Assembly (NCBI GenBank): GCA_944323655.1
Contig: CALUTL010000012.1
Coordinates: 1 to 59,808 of the forward strand
From: Candidatus Gastranaerophilales bacterium
Lineage (GTDB): Bacteria; Cyanobacteriota; Vampirovibrionia; Gastranaerophilales; Gastranaerophilaceae
Reading direction: 5' to 3'
Length of the DNA stretch: 59,808 nt
Below the pieces are notes generated by a model. It worked only from the letters and a program-made list of their open reading frames with translations, made no database searches and was not told the origin of the DNA. The position numbers and the translations under genes are program-made. Below, one piece after another: positions 34,672-43,361 of the stretch (the stretch's first letter is position 1; each line of letters starts with the position of its first letter).

Positions 34672-35531
34672 GTTTTATTTCGCCAATAACAAATAGAATA
34701 AGCTCAGGACTCAGAACCTGCTATGATTATTGTTTTAAAAAACCTGACTTGATGCTTTCAAGAACACAAATTCTTGATAAAGCCTGCAAAAAATTTCAGG
34801 ATCCGAAAACCAACGCTGCTTGGATTGCAGGATTAGGAGTATTTTCAGTAATATTAAAAGACGGTTTTGGCTGTTACCTATACGTAACACAGAGTTTGAA
34901 CAACAAAAAAATTCCGGAAGACAAACGAAAATTCGTAGCCGCACTTGACCTTGCAAACGGCGGCTTAATGATATTATTGCAAATCCTTATGACATATACG
35001 ATTTCCAAAAAAGCATTCCAGGAGAAGATGTTCAACAAACTGTTCGGCAAAATGTTCAACAGACAAACCTCAAAGAGCATTCAGGCTGTAATGGAACAAA
35101 AAGACCACTTAAAAGGTAAAGTCAAAGGTAATCAAGACTTCCACAGAGCTTTTGAAAGCTATAAAGATGCATCAATTGCAGCATTTGGTTCATTAACGGC
35201 ACTAATCGCCGCAACGACAATCGGCAAACGTATAATCACACCGTTCATAGCAACCCCGCTTGCTGATAAAACAAAAGAATGGATGTGCAGAAACGACAAG
35301 CCCGCTAAAGTCCATAAAGATACTAAAAACACTTATGATACTTCAATTTCGGCAAACGAAAAGGCTGAAAATCAAAAATTACAAAAACAAAAAACAAAAC
35401 TTCAATCAGCAAATCTGCTTAACCAAGCAATAATAAATGCCGCAAACAAAAAGCCGCAAATCGCCCAAAAGCTATCAGGAAACCTTATAAATCAAACAAT
35501 AATCAATGCTCAAAACGAAAAGATGGCATAA
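34668..35531 (+). CDS. Membrane hypothetical protein, distant paralogue of the upstream gene product
   Basis: The 287-residue protein has hydrophobic segments near residues 45-70, 92-112 and 165-188, and a Lys/Gln-rich tail with two short repeats (NLLNQAIINAANKK and NLINQTIINAQNEK). Its start overlaps the preceding stop as ATGA, behind a perfect ribosome site (caggaggtg) that lies in the upstream gene. Layout (N-terminal hydrophobic pair, charged middle, C-terminal helix) mirrors the upstream 474-residue protein. No family is recognised. Confidence 0.75.
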   Translation: MSFISPITNRISSGLRTCYDYCFKKPDLMLSRTQILDKACKKFQDPKTNAAWIAGLGVFSVILKDGFGCYLYVTQSLNNKKIPEDKRKFVAALDLANGGLMILLQILMTYTISKKAFQEKMFNKLFGKMFNRQTSKSIQAVMEQKDHLKGKVKGNQDFHRAFESYKDASIAAFGSLTALIAATTIGKRIITPFIATPLADKTKEWMCRNDKPAKVHKDTKNTYDTSISANEKAENQKLQKQKTKLQSANLLNQAIINAANKKPQIAQKLSGNLINQTIINAQNEKMA

Positions 35532-35585
35532 ATTCGATTTTACATTTATCTGATTATAAATTTACAACAGTTTTACAAAAGCAAA

Positions 35586-35616
35586 CAAAAAAAGCCGGAT
35601 CAATAAATTCACCGGC
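35586..35616 (-). terminator. Terminator of the serA-like gene
   Basis: GCCGG ... CCGGC with a 13-nt loop is followed on the minus strand by an eight-base T run, 27 bp after the serA-like stop. Confidence 0.7.
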
Positions 35617-35642
35617 AAATATTACTTAATATTAAATAAAGC

Positions 35643-36593
35643 TTATATTTTATTAACAGGAGTTTTAGGCTGTTTACCGGCTAAAACATCTGCGACCTGA
35701 AGACTGACATCATCAGCGACTTTAATCTGCGCTTCAATAGTGCTTGCCCCGAGGTGCGGAACTATAATCAAATTCGGGCAGCAATTATACAGAACAGAAT
35801 TCTTAATATCCGGTTCTGCCTCAAAAACATCTAACGCAGCGCCCGCAATATGCCCGTCATTTAGAGCTTTTACAAGAGCTTTTTCGTTAATAATCCCGCC
35901 TCTTGCGCAATTTATCAGGCGTGCGCCCTTTTTAATTTTATAAATATTATCGGAATTAATCAAATCAATTGTTTCTTTATTTTTAGGCACATGAACAGTT
36001 ATAAAATCACAAAGAGGCAAAAGTTCGTCAATATTTTCGACTTTTTTACCGCCCGCCTTTTGAACCTTTTCTTCGGTAGAATACGGATCATATACAACTA
36101 TTTCCATACCTAAAACACGCGCAATTTCAGCTACACGAGAACCGATTTTGCCAAAACCTGCAATACCTAAAGTTTTGCCTAAAAGTTCCACCCCGACAAA
36201 TTTAGAGCGTTCAAACCTGCCCTCTCTTATGTTATCGAAACCCTGCGGAATATTTCTTGCAACAGAAAGCATCATTGCGATAGTATGCTCAGCAGTCGCT
36301 TCTGTATTTCCGTTAGGAGAATTTATTACCCAAATTCCTTTTTTTGTTGCATCATCTACATCAATATTATCAACACCAACACCAGCTCTTGCAATAACCT
36401 TTAATTTATCGGCTTCTTCAATAACCTTACGGGTAATTTTGGTTGTATTCCTCAAAATAACCGCACTGTAATTATTGATAATCTTGCACAACTCATCTTC
36501 GGATTGAGATTTCATAACATCAAATTCAATTCCTGCATTTTTTAAATTATTTTCAGCAACTGCATTAACATTATCTAATATTAGAACTCTCAT
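35643..36593 (-). CDS. serA: D-3-phosphoglycerate dehydrogenase-like 2-hydroxyacid dehydrogenase
   Basis: The 316-residue protein has the full catalytic and NAD-binding core of D-2-hydroxyacid dehydrogenases: GFGKIGSRVAEIARVLG (Rossmann, near residue 147), NCARGGIINEKAL (catalytic Arg near 230), the active-site Glu in FEAEPD, and PHLGAST (catalytic His near 281). SerA oxidises 3-phosphoglycerate in serine synthesis. It lacks the C-terminal ASB and ACT domains of long SerA (about 525 residues in Cyanobacteria), so serine feedback through ACT would be absent. Another hydroxyacid dehydrogenase specificity cannot be excluded. It is a single gene between two terminators. Confidence 0.82.
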   Translation of the reverse strand: MRVLILDNVNAVAENNLKNAGIEFDVMKSQSEDELCKIINNYSAVILRNTTKITRKVIEEADKLKVIARAGVGVDNIDVDDATKKGIWVINSPNGNTEATAEHTIAMMLSVARNIPQGFDNIREGRFERSKFVGVELLGKTLGIAGFGKIGSRVAEIARVLGMEIVVYDPYSTEEKVQKAGGKKVENIDELLPLCDFITVHVPKNKETIDLINSDNIYKIKKGARLINCARGGIINEKALVKALNDGHIAGAALDVFEAEPDIKNSVLYNCCPNLIIVPHLGASTIEAQIKVADDVSLQVADVLAGKQPKTPVNKI

Positions 36594-36621
36594 AACCCTT
36601 ACTCCTTACCAAATAACTACT

Positions 36622-36646
36622 AAAAAACGGTGCCCCAGCACCGCCT
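36622..36646 (-). terminator. Terminator ending the lysA-cdaA-yitT-orf115 operon
   Basis: GGCGGTGC-TGGG-GCACCGTTTTTT on the minus strand, 11 bp after the stop of the 115-residue gene. Confidence 0.85.
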
Positions 36647-36656
36647 TTAAAACTAC

Positions 36657-37004
36657 TTAAAACGGTTTTGTCTGATTAAGTTTTATTCTCAAATCTCTAA
36701 AACGCGCAATATCTTCCTGGGTTTTGCCGGAATCCTTAAACACAGCCTGAGTTGACGGATGAACCATTAAAACATAATCCATGTGAATTTCTAAAAAATT
36801 ATATTTTCTTGGTGATTGTCCGGCATTACGTGGGTAAATTTCTGCATTTGTTACGGCAAGAAAGCGTCTTTCTTTATCGTTAAGCAAATCTGTCAATTCA
36901 CGGTTTGTATTTGTATATTTCGAAACATAAACAACACCCTTAATGTCATGATCTGCTGTTAAAATGCTGACTTCTATAGGAACCATATCTAAATTTTTAG
37001 CCAT
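36657..37004 (-). CDS. Conserved hypothetical protein, 115 residues
   Basis: This small soluble protein starts MAKNLDMVPIEVSILTADHDIKG, with VSKYTNTNRELTDLLNDKERRFLAV and a strand-rich C-terminal half. The pattern of a beta start, 'R-x-L-x-D-x-L-N' and 'F-L-x-V-x-x-A' resembles small cyanobacterial and Gram-positive DUF proteins (possibly DUF6812), but I cannot assign it firmly. It is the last gene of the operon lysA-cdaA-yitT, just before a terminator. Context offers no clear role. Confidence 0.75.
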   Translation of the reverse strand: MAKNLDMVPIEVSILTADHDIKGVVYVSKYTNTNRELTDLLNDKERRFLAVTNAEIYPRNAGQSPRKYNFLEIHMDYVLMVHPSTQAVFKDSGKTQEDIARFRDLRIKLNQTKPF

Positions 37005-37090
37005 TTTCTTTAATCCTTCCGAACTTTCCGTAAGCTCTTCTGTAATTTAACTTTTACATTATATTATATTTAATCTGTTCTGTCTATATG

Positions 37091-37963
37091 TTAAATTTTG
37101 TCAATGTATTTACCCATTCTAGAACCGTAGGTTTCATGGATATCTCCGATTGACATAAATGCTTTCGTATCAAATTCCTTTACGACTTCTTTAACTTTCG
37201 TAAGCTCAAGTCTTGATACAACGCAATAGATTAAGACTTTTTCCTGCTTTGAATACCCGCCTACACCTTTCAGGTAAGTAACACTGATTTCAAACTTGTC
37301 AATAAGCTCCTGCCCTATTTCATAAGCCTTGTCACTGATAATTCTGACTGATTTTGAAGAATTTAAACCTTCCAGAACGATATCAATAACCCTATAAGCG
37401 ATAAAATAAGTCAAAACCGAATACATAGCCTTGTTCCAGCCGAAAACAAGCCCCGCACCGAAATATATAAAGACATTAAATGCCATAATAATTTCGCCGA
37501 CAGACAACCCAAACTTCTTTGACAAAACCAAAGACATAATCTCAGTACCGTCAAGAGAGCCTTCATTTTTCAAAACAATACCGACTCCGGTTCCGAGAAT
37601 TATCCCCCCGAACACTGTTGCAAGTAAAAGGTCATCAGTTATATGATAGGGCTGAAAAAGGTTAACTCCGACCGCAAGCATTGTTACGGCATACAAAGTC
37701 TGAAACACAAAATATTTGCCCATCTTTGTAAAAGCAAAACATAAAAACGGTATATTCAACACAACAACCAAAAGTCCTAAATTTAACTTTGTCAAATAAC
37801 TTGTTATCATTGAAATACCAACAACACCGCCGTCAATTATGTTATTAGGAACCAAGAAACATTCCAGTGCAAAAGCTGCAATAAAAGCACCAAACGCTAA
37901 AAAAAACATTTTGTTTATTATAAGTGCAACTCTTTCTTTTGTAGTTATTTTTCTTTCGGGCAT
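37091..37963 (-). CDS. yitT: YitT-family membrane protein (DUF161/DUF2179)
   Basis: The 290-residue protein has five or six transmembrane helices in the first 200 residues (FFLAFGAFIAAFALECFLVP; VVGISMITSYL; GGIILGTGVGIVLKNEGSLDGTEI) and a cytoplasmic DUF2179 domain (YCVVSRLELTKVKEVVKEFD) at the C-terminus. YitT proteins are widespread in Gram-positives and Cyanobacteria, with no settled function (proposed transporters). It lies 21 bp after cdaA on the same strand, so it is probably co-transcribed with it. Confidence 0.88.
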   Translation of the reverse strand: MPERKITTKERVALIINKMFFLAFGAFIAAFALECFLVPNNIIDGGVVGISMITSYLTKLNLGLLVVVLNIPFLCFAFTKMGKYFVFQTLYAVTMLAVGVNLFQPYHITDDLLLATVFGGIILGTGVGIVLKNEGSLDGTEIMSLVLSKKFGLSVGEIIMAFNVFIYFGAGLVFGWNKAMYSVLTYFIAYRVIDIVLEGLNSSKSVRIISDKAYEIGQELIDKFEISVTYLKGVGGYSKQEKVLIYCVVSRLELTKVKEVVKEFDTKAFMSIGDIHETYGSRMGKYIDKI

Positions 37964-37984
37964 AAATCTTACTACTTTCTTTTA

Positions 37985-38884
37985 TTAACTTTTTGTATCC
38001 GTTTTTCTAATAGCCAGAAGGTTGTTAATTTTGAATATTGTTCTCTTATCATCGGTTTCTTCTGAATTTTTATATCCTAAGATTTTCTCAAGATCCTGTT
38101 TTAAAGAAACGATATCCTCATATTTTTTCAAAGTTCCGTCAAGCGCCACTGAAACATCTCCTGTTTCTTCAGAAACAACAAGACACGCAGCATTACTTGT
38201 TTCGGTCATTCCAATAGCCGCTCTGTGTCGTGTTCCGTATTTCCAGCTTAATTTAGGATCTTCCGTCAACGGCAGTAAAACCCCTGCCGAAATAATCTTG
38301 CTTCCGTTAATAACAACAGCCCCGTCATGAAGAGGTGTGTTCGGATGAAAAATAGTAAGCAGAAGTTCTGTTGAAACATCCGCATTCAATTTTGTTCCGA
38401 CATCATAATAAGTATTGCTCAAATCGCTTTGAAATACTATTAATGCGCCGGTATGAGATTTTGAAAGAAATTTTACGGCCTCAATAAGCTCTTTAATTAC
38501 ATCAATTTTCTCATCTTTGTGCTTATTTCCACCGCCGAAAACTTTAGAAATCAAATCCGCCTGTCCGAGATATCCTAAAAATCTTCTGAGTTCAGGCTGG
38601 AATATAACGATTAAACTCAATGAAACAAGAGTTACGATTGATTTTAAAAATACCCCTAAAATTTTAAGGTCAAATCTGATTAAAATCTCTGAGAAAACCC
38701 ATAGGAAAACAAGAACAAATGCACCTTTTACAAACTTTTCAGACTGCGTATTTTTGATAAACTTTTTATAAAAAACGAACAGAACAACTGCAATAATAAA
38801 TATTTCAACGAAATTAGTTCCGCTGAAAGACAAATCAAGCATTCCTATTTGCATTTGCAGATATTTAAAAAGTTCGTCGAGCAT
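37985..38884 (-). CDS. cdaA: Diadenylate cyclase CdaA (c-di-AMP synthase)
   Basis: The 299-residue protein has three N-terminal transmembrane helices (about 23-95) and a DAC (DisA_N) domain with both catalytic motifs, LHDGAVVI near residue 184 and GTRHRAAIG near residue 218. It makes c-di-AMP from two ATP at the inner face of the membrane. The C-terminal 60 residues form a short coiled coil. It starts directly after the lysA stop and precedes yitT. It shares the window with the likely hydrolase pgpH. No CdaR or glmM gene is beside it, unlike Firmicutes. Confidence 0.94.
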   Translation of the reverse strand: MLDELFKYLQMQIGMLDLSFSGTNFVEIFIIAVVLFVFYKKFIKNTQSEKFVKGAFVLVFLWVFSEILIRFDLKILGVFLKSIVTLVSLSLIVIFQPELRRFLGYLGQADLISKVFGGGNKHKDEKIDVIKELIEAVKFLSKSHTGALIVFQSDLSNTYYDVGTKLNADVSTELLLTIFHPNTPLHDGAVVINGSKIISAGVLLPLTEDPKLSWKYGTRHRAAIGMTETSNAACLVVSEETGDVSVALDGTLKKYEDIVSLKQDLEKILGYKNSEETDDKRTIFKINNLLAIRKTDTKS

Positions 38885-40210
38885 TTACTTTAACCTATCC
38901 GGAATAACATCATGAGAAATTAAATCTTCTAACGTCTCTCTATTTACTATAATATCAGATTTTGAATTATTTACAATAACCATTTGAGATTTTTGTACTC
39001 TATTATAATTTGAAGCCATTGAATAGTTGTATGCACCGGTATTAAATACGCACAAAACATCCCCCTCAAAGAGTTCGGGAAGCGAAATATCCTTAATTAA
39101 AATATCTCCGCTTTCGCAAAATCTTCCGGCAATTGTAACGGTTTGTAAAGGCAAATCCTCTTTAAAATTTGCAGCCTCGGCAAAATATTTTGCCTGATAC
39201 ATTGAAGGTCTGGGGTTATCCGCCATTCCGCCGTCAACTGCTACGTATTTTTTGCCTTTCGGAACCTGTTTTGAACTTCCGACGGTATATAAAGTTACGC
39301 CTGATGTTGAAATCACGCTTCTGCCCGGCTCTATGTATAATACAGGAGGCTCAATTTTATATTTTTCTATATTTCTGTTTAAACTTTCGGTTATTACATC
39401 AGCGATTTTGTAGGTTGACGGAGGAACGTCTTCTTCTGTATATTTTACCCCCAAACCGCCGCCTGCATTAATTTCTGTTAGTTTAATTCCGAATTTTTCA
39501 TCCAATCGGGCAATTTCTCTTATCAAAATTTCAATTTCATCGGAATAAACCTGCGTTTCAAAAATCTGCGAACCGATATGAGCGTGAAGTCCACGTAAAT
39601 TCAGATGTTTGTAACTCGTCAAAATAAGTTCAACCGCATCATCAATCTGGATTAAGTCAAACCCGAATTTAGAATCCAAATGCCCCGTCTGAATGTATTC
39701 ATGAGTATGACATTCTATTCCGGGGGTAATTCTTAGCAGAATATCAACAGCCTTATTTTTAGATTTAGCAATTTCATTCAGCAAATCAAGTTCCAAAAAA
39801 TTATCTACGGAAATTCTACCCACCCCAAGTTCAAGCGCCAAATCTAATTCGTCAAAAGACTTGTTATTACCGTTAAACAAGACTTTAGACATATCAACAC
39901 CTGCTTTATAAACCGTATAAATTTCGCCCGCTGACACAACATCAAATCCAAAACCTTCCTGAGAAAGAATTTTAGAAGTTGCCATAGTGCATAAAGCTTT
40001 TGAAGCAAACATCATATTAACTTTCTTATATTTTGAAAAAGCCTGCTTATAATCCTTGCAAATACTTCTTAAAGTCGCTTCATCAACAACATATAAAGGA
40101 GTTCCGTATTTTTCTGCAAGCTCAACAAGGTCGCACCCGCCGAGCTCAAGATTCCCTGACTCATTCCTTTTTGTTGTAATCGGTTTTAAAAATTGATTTG
40201 TACTCTCCAT
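38885..40210 (-). CDS. lysA: Diaminopimelate decarboxylase
   Basis: LysA decarboxylates meso-diaminopimelate to lysine. The 441-residue fold-type III PLP enzyme shows the PLP lysine in MMFASKALC near residue 67, HIGSQIFE near residue 213, the glycine loop INAGGGLGVKY, EPGRSV and the second active-site segment CESGDIL. It has the usual length. It heads an operon with cdaA (no gap), yitT and orf115. An aminotransferase that could make LL-DAP is encoded at 24686. Confidence 0.95.
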   Translation of the reverse strand: MESTNQFLKPITTKRNESGNLELGGCDLVELAEKYGTPLYVVDEATLRSICKDYKQAFSKYKKVNMMFASKALCTMATSKILSQEGFGFDVVSAGEIYTVYKAGVDMSKVLFNGNNKSFDELDLALELGVGRISVDNFLELDLLNEIAKSKNKAVDILLRITPGIECHTHEYIQTGHLDSKFGFDLIQIDDAVELILTSYKHLNLRGLHAHIGSQIFETQVYSDEIEILIREIARLDEKFGIKLTEINAGGGLGVKYTEEDVPPSTYKIADVITESLNRNIEKYKIEPPVLYIEPGRSVISTSGVTLYTVGSSKQVPKGKKYVAVDGGMADNPRPSMYQAKYFAEAANFKEDLPLQTVTIAGRFCESGDILIKDISLPELFEGDVLCVFNTGAYNYSMASNYNRVQKSQMVIVNNSKSDIIVNRETLEDLISHDVIPDRLK

Positions 40211-40279
40211 TATCAGCCCTCAAATTAAATTTCTATAAGATGAGAATAACACAGAGATATTTTTTTTTGAAGAAAAATT

Positions 40280-41224
40280 TTAAATAGCAATTGATTGTAC
40301 TGAAAAATAATCCTTCAACAAATAAACAAACAATCCCAAAGAAATCAAAAATGTAAAAAGAGCCATAACTTTAGCGGAACCTTTTAAGACGGAAAGATAA
40401 GATTTATCTCTTGCATAATTTTCAGGGGAAGAATAAGCGCAAACGGACTTATAAAGGATGCTTAAAACAGGTAAAGTCAAAAAAGCCGCAAAACAAAAAT
40501 ATCTTTTTTCGACAACTGCAAAAATCAACAAAAATAAATACCCCAACCCGTACACAAACCAAAAGAATTTCAGCGCAAAATCTTTATTATTGAACCTTAA
40601 AGCCAACGTTTTTTTTGCTGACACTCTGTCGCTTTCGTAATCAAGCAGAGTATGCACATACATAACCCCAACCGTAAACATAACAACCGAAAGACTGAGA
40701 AGCAAAACGCCCCACGAAAAGCCGCCCGTCATCACATAATACATACCCTCAAACAAAAGAGGGCCAAACGCAAGCCCGACTGCAATTTCGCTTAAACCGA
40801 TTCTGGAAAAAAGAGGATAACTTAAGACAACACCTCCACCCAAAAGTACAAGTAATAAAACAAATTCACCTGCTCTAAAAAATAAAATTATTCCGGTCAA
40901 AACCGCAATTAAGCAATACAAAACAATTACCACCATCAAATCTTTTGTACTGCTGATATTTTTTCTCAAATAATCGCACTTAACATCCGGAACAAACTCA
41001 ATTGCTCTTGGATTTTCAAATAAAACTTTGTAATCGGAATAATCATCATACAAATTAGTTGCCATATGCGCAAACAGGATTCCGACAAAAGCAATAATAC
41101 CATTCAAAACATTACCGTTCTGGCCTAAGGCATAGAGAAAACACGCCAAGCATGAAAACACCGTCATATCGGCAGAATACCAGCGTGAATTTTTTATAAC
41201 AGTCAAAATTCCACGCAGATTCAT
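40280..41224 (-). CDS. UbiA-family prenyltransferase
   Basis: The 314-residue membrane protein has about eight helices and both Asp-rich motifs of the family: NLYDDYSDYK near residue 60 and LLDYESDRVSAKKTLALRF near residue 190. Family members join a prenyl chain to an aromatic or similar acceptor (MenA, UbiA, chlorophyll and heme O synthases). The NDxxD-like pattern is closest to MenA-type enzymes, but the acceptor cannot be determined. I place the start at ATG 41224, which overlaps the stop of the 83-residue gene (TGATG). No menaquinone genes are adjacent. Confidence 0.85.
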   Translation of the reverse strand: MNLRGILTVIKNSRWYSADMTVFSCLACFLYALGQNGNVLNGIIAFVGILFAHMATNLYDDYSDYKVLFENPRAIEFVPDVKCDYLRKNISSTKDLMVVIVLYCLIAVLTGIILFFRAGEFVLLLVLLGGGVVLSYPLFSRIGLSEIAVGLAFGPLLFEGMYYVMTGGFSWGVLLLSLSVVMFTVGVMYVHTLLDYESDRVSAKKTLALRFNNKDFALKFFWFVYGLGYLFLLIFAVVEKRYFCFAAFLTLPVLSILYKSVCAYSSPENYARDKSYLSVLKGSAKVMALFTFLISLGLFVYLLKDYFSVQSIAI

Positions 41225-41475
41225 CAACTAAGCAATCCTCCAAGCCCTTTTACGGCCTCATAACTTGCACCGCCTTCAAGAAGTTCTTCCGCCGTAATTC
41301 CGAACAAAGTCACAAGCCCGTAAACATCACTATCGTTTTTTTTAAGCATATCAACAACCTGCCCGACAGCTTCATCTCTGCTAAGCTTACTAAAACGATC
41401 GTGTATCCCTAAATGTAAACTTCTTTTTTTAGCTTTGCCCATATCAGGTATTCCTTTTGCGTTAATTTCCGACAC
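41224..41475 (-). CDS. Small conserved hypothetical protein, 83 residues
   Basis: This short basic-then-helical protein (MSEINAKGIPDMGKAKKRSL ... KGLGGLLS) starts inside the end of the ROK kinase gene (14-bp overlap), and its stop overlaps the ubiA start. Such tight packing supports a real, translationally coupled gene. No domain is recognised. The ALLEGG-like 'ITAEELLEGGASYEAVKGL' segment looks like a small helical bundle. Confidence 0.65.
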   Translation of the reverse strand: MSEINAKGIPDMGKAKKRSLHLGIHDRFSKLSRDEAVGQVVDMLKKNDSDVYGLVTLFGITAEELLEGGASYEAVKGLGGLLS

Positions 41476-42400
41476 CGAGAGCCAAAAGTGCCGCCCCTAT
41501 CATTCCGGAATAATTTCCTGCACTTGCTTGCCTGATTTTTGTGTAAGTTGTCACAATCTCTTTATTAAGCTCCTTTTCTATATAATCAACATCCACAAAC
41601 TCTGCCATTGAACCCGACAAAACAATTACATCAGGATCGAAAAGGTCAGCAAGTCCGATACAGCCGATTAAAATATCGTCCTGCCATCTTAAAAAAGCCT
41701 CTACATACTTTGACGAAATACCTTTTTGTAATCTTTCCGTTTTTGTATGCGTATCTTCTAAAGCTTTCGTCTGATCCAAAACAGCGTTAACCTCTGCAAT
41801 AACATCATAAGTCGTAACATTTGGAACATTTGTAATTTCAGCAGCGGTTGTTCTTAAGCCGGTACCTGATGCGTAAGCTTCAAAACAATCATAAGCTCCG
41901 CAAGTACATTTGCGTCTTTTATCCCGATACAATTTAAAGTGCATCTCGCCGGCAGCCCCGCTTTTACCTTTCAAAAGCTTGTTATCAACAATAATCCCGC
42001 CGCCGACACCGGTTCCTAAAGTAAGCATTACACTGTGCGCGCAACCTTTTGAAGCACCCAAAACATGCTCTGCCCAAGCCGCCGCATTAGCATCATTCTC
42101 TACAAAAACTCTTTTTGTGCTTAAATTCACAAAATCCATCTTCGGATACCCGTCAGCAATGTTTCCTGTCGAACCTAAAACTCCTGTGTTTTCGTTATTA
42201 ACCGCACCCGCCGTTGCAAATGCTATTACGTCAACATCATTTTCGTATTTTTGCACTATTTCTTTTAATACAGCACGAATTTCCTCAAATGTTTTTGGCG
42301 TTGCTCGCTTTTCAACTTCTGCAACAATATTACCCAACTCATCAACTATAGTATTATAAATCTTAGTCCCGCCAACATCTATTGCTAAAGCTTTTTTCAT
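41462..42400 (-). CDS. ROK-family sugar kinase
   Basis: The 312-residue protein has the ROK ATP-binding start (LAIDVGGTKIYNT), GVGGGIIVDNKL, the catalytic region VENDANAAAWAEH and the ROK zinc motif KCTCGAYDCFEAYASGTGL near residue 170. ROK kinases phosphorylate glucose, N-acetylmannosamine or N-acetylglucosamine, or act as repressors; no DNA-binding domain is present here. Proximity to nanE suggests an N-acetylmannosamine kinase, but glucokinase is equally plausible from sequence alone. It is the third gene of the nanE operon. Confidence 0.88.
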   Translation of the reverse strand: MKKALAIDVGGTKIYNTIVDELGNIVAEVEKRATPKTFEEIRAVLKEIVQKYENDVDVIAFATAGAVNNENTGVLGSTGNIADGYPKMDFVNLSTKRVFVENDANAAAWAEHVLGASKGCAHSVMLTLGTGVGGGIIVDNKLLKGKSGAAGEMHFKLYRDKRRKCTCGAYDCFEAYASGTGLRTTAAEITNVPNVTTYDVIAEVNAVLDQTKALEDTHTKTERLQKGISSKYVEAFLRWQDDILIGCIGLADLFDPDVIVLSGSMAEFVDVDYIEKELNKEIVTTYTKIRQASAGNYSGMIGAALLALGVGN

Positions 42401-42580
42401 CTACTTACCAACCTTTTCTGAATTTTTAACAAAAGCATCTGATACATCTTTGGTAACTTTCAAGGCTTTACCTGAAAAACCTTCAAATACCGATTGTTTT
42501 TTCGCAAACTCCGCAGACTCATTAATTATATGCATCAAATTCTTTGCAATATCGTAATTTGACAGAATTCTAATTTTCAT
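42401..42580 (-). CDS. Small hypothetical protein, 59 residues
   Basis: A short gene lies between nanE and the ROK kinase, with ATG 42580 behind a weak aaggga ribosome site and a stop immediately before the ROK ATG. The product (MKIRILSNYDIAKNLMHIIN ... NSEKVGK) is helical and basic, with an internal VFEGFSGKAL that echoes the S-F-x-G-K element. The close packing (12 bp after nanE, 0 bp before ROK) supports a real gene. The function is unknown. Confidence 0.6.
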   Translation of the reverse strand: MKIRILSNYDIAKNLMHIINESAEFAKKQSVFEGFSGKALKVTKDVSDAFVKNSEKVGK

Positions 42581-42592
42581 AACACAAATCCC

Positions 42593-43273
42593 TTATTTAT
42601 TTCTACAAACAAAACGCTTTGTAATCAGCTGCGGTCTGGTAATAGCCGAACCTATAACTACACAATGCGCCCCGAGTTCAAAAGCCCTGTCGACTTCCTC
42701 AGGCTCCCAAATTCTGCCTTCTAATACAACAGGTATATCAACTTTTTTTACAAGTTCTTCTAACAGTTCAAAATCAGGCCCGTCGTTTTTTAAAGGCGAT
42801 TCAAGCGTGTATCCGGAAAGCGTCGTTGATAAAACATCCGCTCCCGCTTCTGCCGCTTTTATACCTTCTTCTACGGTCGAAATATCCGCCATTGAAACTC
42901 TTTTGTTAATCTTTATATACTTTATAATTTCCTCCAAAGTCGCTCCGTTCGGACGCTTTCTTTGGGTTCCGTCAAATGCAATAATGTCTGCTCCCGCTTC
43001 AACAAGTGATATTACATCCTTCAACTCAGGCGTAATATAAACTATTTCCTGCCAATTCGGCGGAATAACTTCAGGCTTAGTAATCCCGATAATAGGTATG
43101 TCAAAAAGATTTTTGGCATTTTTAACATCCCTCACTCCTGCAACCCTTAATCCGCCTGCTCCGCCTTTTACTACAGACTTCATCATTGCAACCATGCATT
43201 TTTCTAAATACAAAGGCTCAGAAGGCATTGCCTGAACTGAAACCACAACCTTATTCTTCAAACGATTAATCAT
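42593..43273 (-). CDS. nanE: N-acetylmannosamine-6-phosphate 2-epimerase
   Basis: The 226-residue TIM barrel interconverts ManNAc-6-P and GlcNAc-6-P. Family segments include VVSVQAMPSEPLY near residue 10, GLRVAGVRDVKN, IIAFDGTQRKRPNG, MADISTVEEGIKAAEAGAD and the phosphate-binding VVIGSAITRPQ near the C-terminus. It has the usual length. It heads the operon nanE-orf59-ROK-orf83-ubiA. No sialic acid lyase (nanA) is adjacent, so it may serve ManNAc recycling instead of sialate catabolism. A TATCAT hexamer lies 6 nt before the ATG with no ribosome site, so the message may be leaderless. Confidence 0.92.
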   Translation of the reverse strand: MINRLKNKVVVSVQAMPSEPLYLEKCMVAMMKSVVKGGAGGLRVAGVRDVKNAKNLFDIPIIGITKPEVIPPNWQEIVYITPELKDVISLVEAGADIIAFDGTQRKRPNGATLEEIIKYIKINKRVSMADISTVEEGIKAAEAGADVLSTTLSGYTLESPLKNDGPDFELLEELVKKVDIPVVLEGRIWEPEEVDRAFELGAHCVVIGSAITRPQLITKRFVCRNK

Positions 43274-43361
43274 ATCGTCATGATACTACAAAAATAATTT
43301 TTTATTGTATAATTAAATTGAAAATTTAATTATTCTCATTATCAAATCAGGAGAAAGTTTT

